From: DSYU01 sp964437595
GTDB lineage: Bacteria > Chloroflexota > Anaerolineae > Anaerolineales > Anaerolineaceae
Direction: 5' to 3'
Assembly: GCA_964437595.1 (NCBI GenBank)
Contig: CAYTHO010000002.1
Coordinates: 109,452-173,451, forward strand
DNA: 64,000 nucleotides
Made by a program: the position numbers and the translations under genes. This document shows, piece by piece, positions 63,448-64,000 of this stretch; position 1 is the stretch's first letter, and the number at the start of each line of letters is the position of its first letter. Below the pieces are notes generated by a model, which was given only the letters and a program-made list of their open reading frames with translations, was not told where the DNA came from and made no database searches.

Positions 63448-64000
63448 GTGACCAATTTCGCTGGAAAAGGCAAAGTTGCGGTGGTGAAAACATCCCCGCA
63501 AACCATTCTTGAAGATATCGATCGGGTAATGAAGATGGCGGGCGTCGAGCAGGCACTGCCTCAAAATATCCCCACCGGGTTGAAAATCAATATTTCCTGG
63601 CAAACCTGGTACCCGGCTTGCTCTACCACCCCCTGGCAGTTGGAAGGGGTTATCCGATCTTTGCGCGGCCTGGGGTACAGCAATTTGACCGGCATCCACA
63701 ACGATACGGTGGTTGTGGATACCAGCGTAGGTGAGATCAACAATAAGCATCGCTATGTTACTGACCAGCACGGCGTGCCCTGCATCTACCTGTATGATCA
63801 GCAGTTTGAATGGGTGCGCATCGAGCCAAAGGCCCGTCCTTTCCTGGTGCTCGATAAAGTCTTTCCGGATGGGGTGTACATTCCCAAAGCCCTGGTTGGG
63901 ATAAATATTGTTCACCTGCCCACTGTGAAAACACACGTTTTTACAACCATCACCGGGGCGATGAAAAACGCCTTTGGCGGGCTGCTGCACCGCAACCGCC
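63448..64000 (+). CDS. DUF362 domain protein, 3'-partial
   Basis: An open frame that runs off the window end; 184 codons are visible. GTG 63448 has AGAGGG upstream. Family-like segments include GKVAVVKTSP, NISWQTWYPACSTTPW and NIVHLPTVKTHVFTTITGAMKNAFGG, the last matching the conserved core of DUF362. It differs from the DUF362-ferredoxin protein at 10263, so the two are distant paralogues. Whether a ferredoxin-like tail follows lies outside the window. Confidence 0.82.
   Translation, partial: MTNFAGKGKVAVVKTSPQTILEDIDRVMKMAGVEQALPQNIPTGLKINISWQTWYPACSTTPWQLEGVIRSLRGLGYSNLTGIHNDTVVVDTSVGEINNKHRYVTDQHGVPCIYLYDQQFEWVRIEPKARPFLVLDKVFPDGVYIPKALVGINIVHLPTVKTHVFTTITGAMKNAFGGLLHRNR

Noticed and set aside
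63433..63990. Minus-strand open frame of 185 codons
   Set aside because: It is the shadow of the plus-strand DUF362 gene, which has a ribosome site, family motifs and runs off the window end.
1..64000. CRISPR arrays, tRNA or rRNA genes, insertion sequences
   Set aside because: I saw no regularly spaced repeats, no tRNA-like T-loop/acceptor arrangement in the gaps, no rRNA stretches and no transposase.

Overview
The window looks like chromosome of an Anaerolineae-type Chloroflexota bacterium. The grounds are inference: a moderately GC-rich genome with an AT-rich patch, a split glycine decarboxylase (gcvPA/gcvPB), a serine hydroxymethyltransferase fused to GcvT, a homocysteine methyltransferase fused to methylenetetrahydrofolate reductase, lipoproteins with Thr/Pro-rich linkers, a very large kinase/ATPase/GAF/histidine-kinase protein, and DUF4349, DUF4870 and DUF362 proteins. 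I found no rRNA, tRNA, CRISPR array, transposase or prophage.

Layout. 1-5.2 kb: methionine synthase MetH (5' end outside the window) and the homocysteine methyltransferase/MTHFR fusion. 5.3-11.4 kb: a DUF3048 lipoprotein, a phosphoesterase, a DUF4349 lipoprotein, a class C beta-lactamase-fold hydrolase and a DUF362 ferredoxin-like protein. 11.5-16.8 kb: the 1758-residue signalling protein. 16.9-20.6 kb: promoter, tandem glycine riboswitch and gcvH-gcvPA-gcvPB. 20.6-24.9 kb: a 48-residue Flp-type pilin, an Lrp/AsnC regulator, a DJ-1/PfpI protein, a membrane phosphoesterase and an M17 aminopeptidase. 24.9-33.7 kb: alaS, two lipoproteins, an MFS transporter, an unrecognised protein, a manganese riboswitch with mntP, and an aldo/keto reductase. 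33.8-39 kb: a 17-bp inverted repeat, mutS with a leaderless-type promoter, an AT-rich patch with two orphan genes and a frameshifted phosphoesterase. 39.1-46.9 kb: ECF sigma factor, DegV, a small membrane protein, glutaredoxin, an S51-like/CysRS-tail fusion, DUF4870, fmt, panE and a GH13 enzyme. 46.9-55.6 kb: a membrane-anchored subtilase, a lipase-like hydrolase, glyA-gcvT, an aminotransferase and trxA. 55.8-61.7 kb: a minus-strand signalling cluster (response regulator, small protein, zinc ribbon-FHA, DnaJ-vWA, PP2C, kinase-beta propeller). 62-64 kb: purB and the start of a second DUF362 gene.

How the genes fit together. One-carbon metabolism is the main theme. The glycine cleavage genes, switched by glycine, and the SHMT-GcvT fusion would make methylene-THF from glycine and serine. 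The MTHFR half of the bifunctional protein would reduce it to methyl-THF, and MetH would use that to make methionine. Fmt draws on the formyl-THF branch. The second theme is Ser/Thr phosphorylation signalling: one operon-like cluster encodes a writer (kinase), an eraser (PP2C), a reader (FHA) and a DnaJ-vWA protein.

The most unusual items are that phospho-signalling cluster, the SHMT-GcvT fusion with its structured leader, the S51-like/CysRS-tail fusion, the subtilase with a polytopic N-terminal half, and the tiny orphan Flp pilin. I did not find a system that I can call wholly new from sequence alone.
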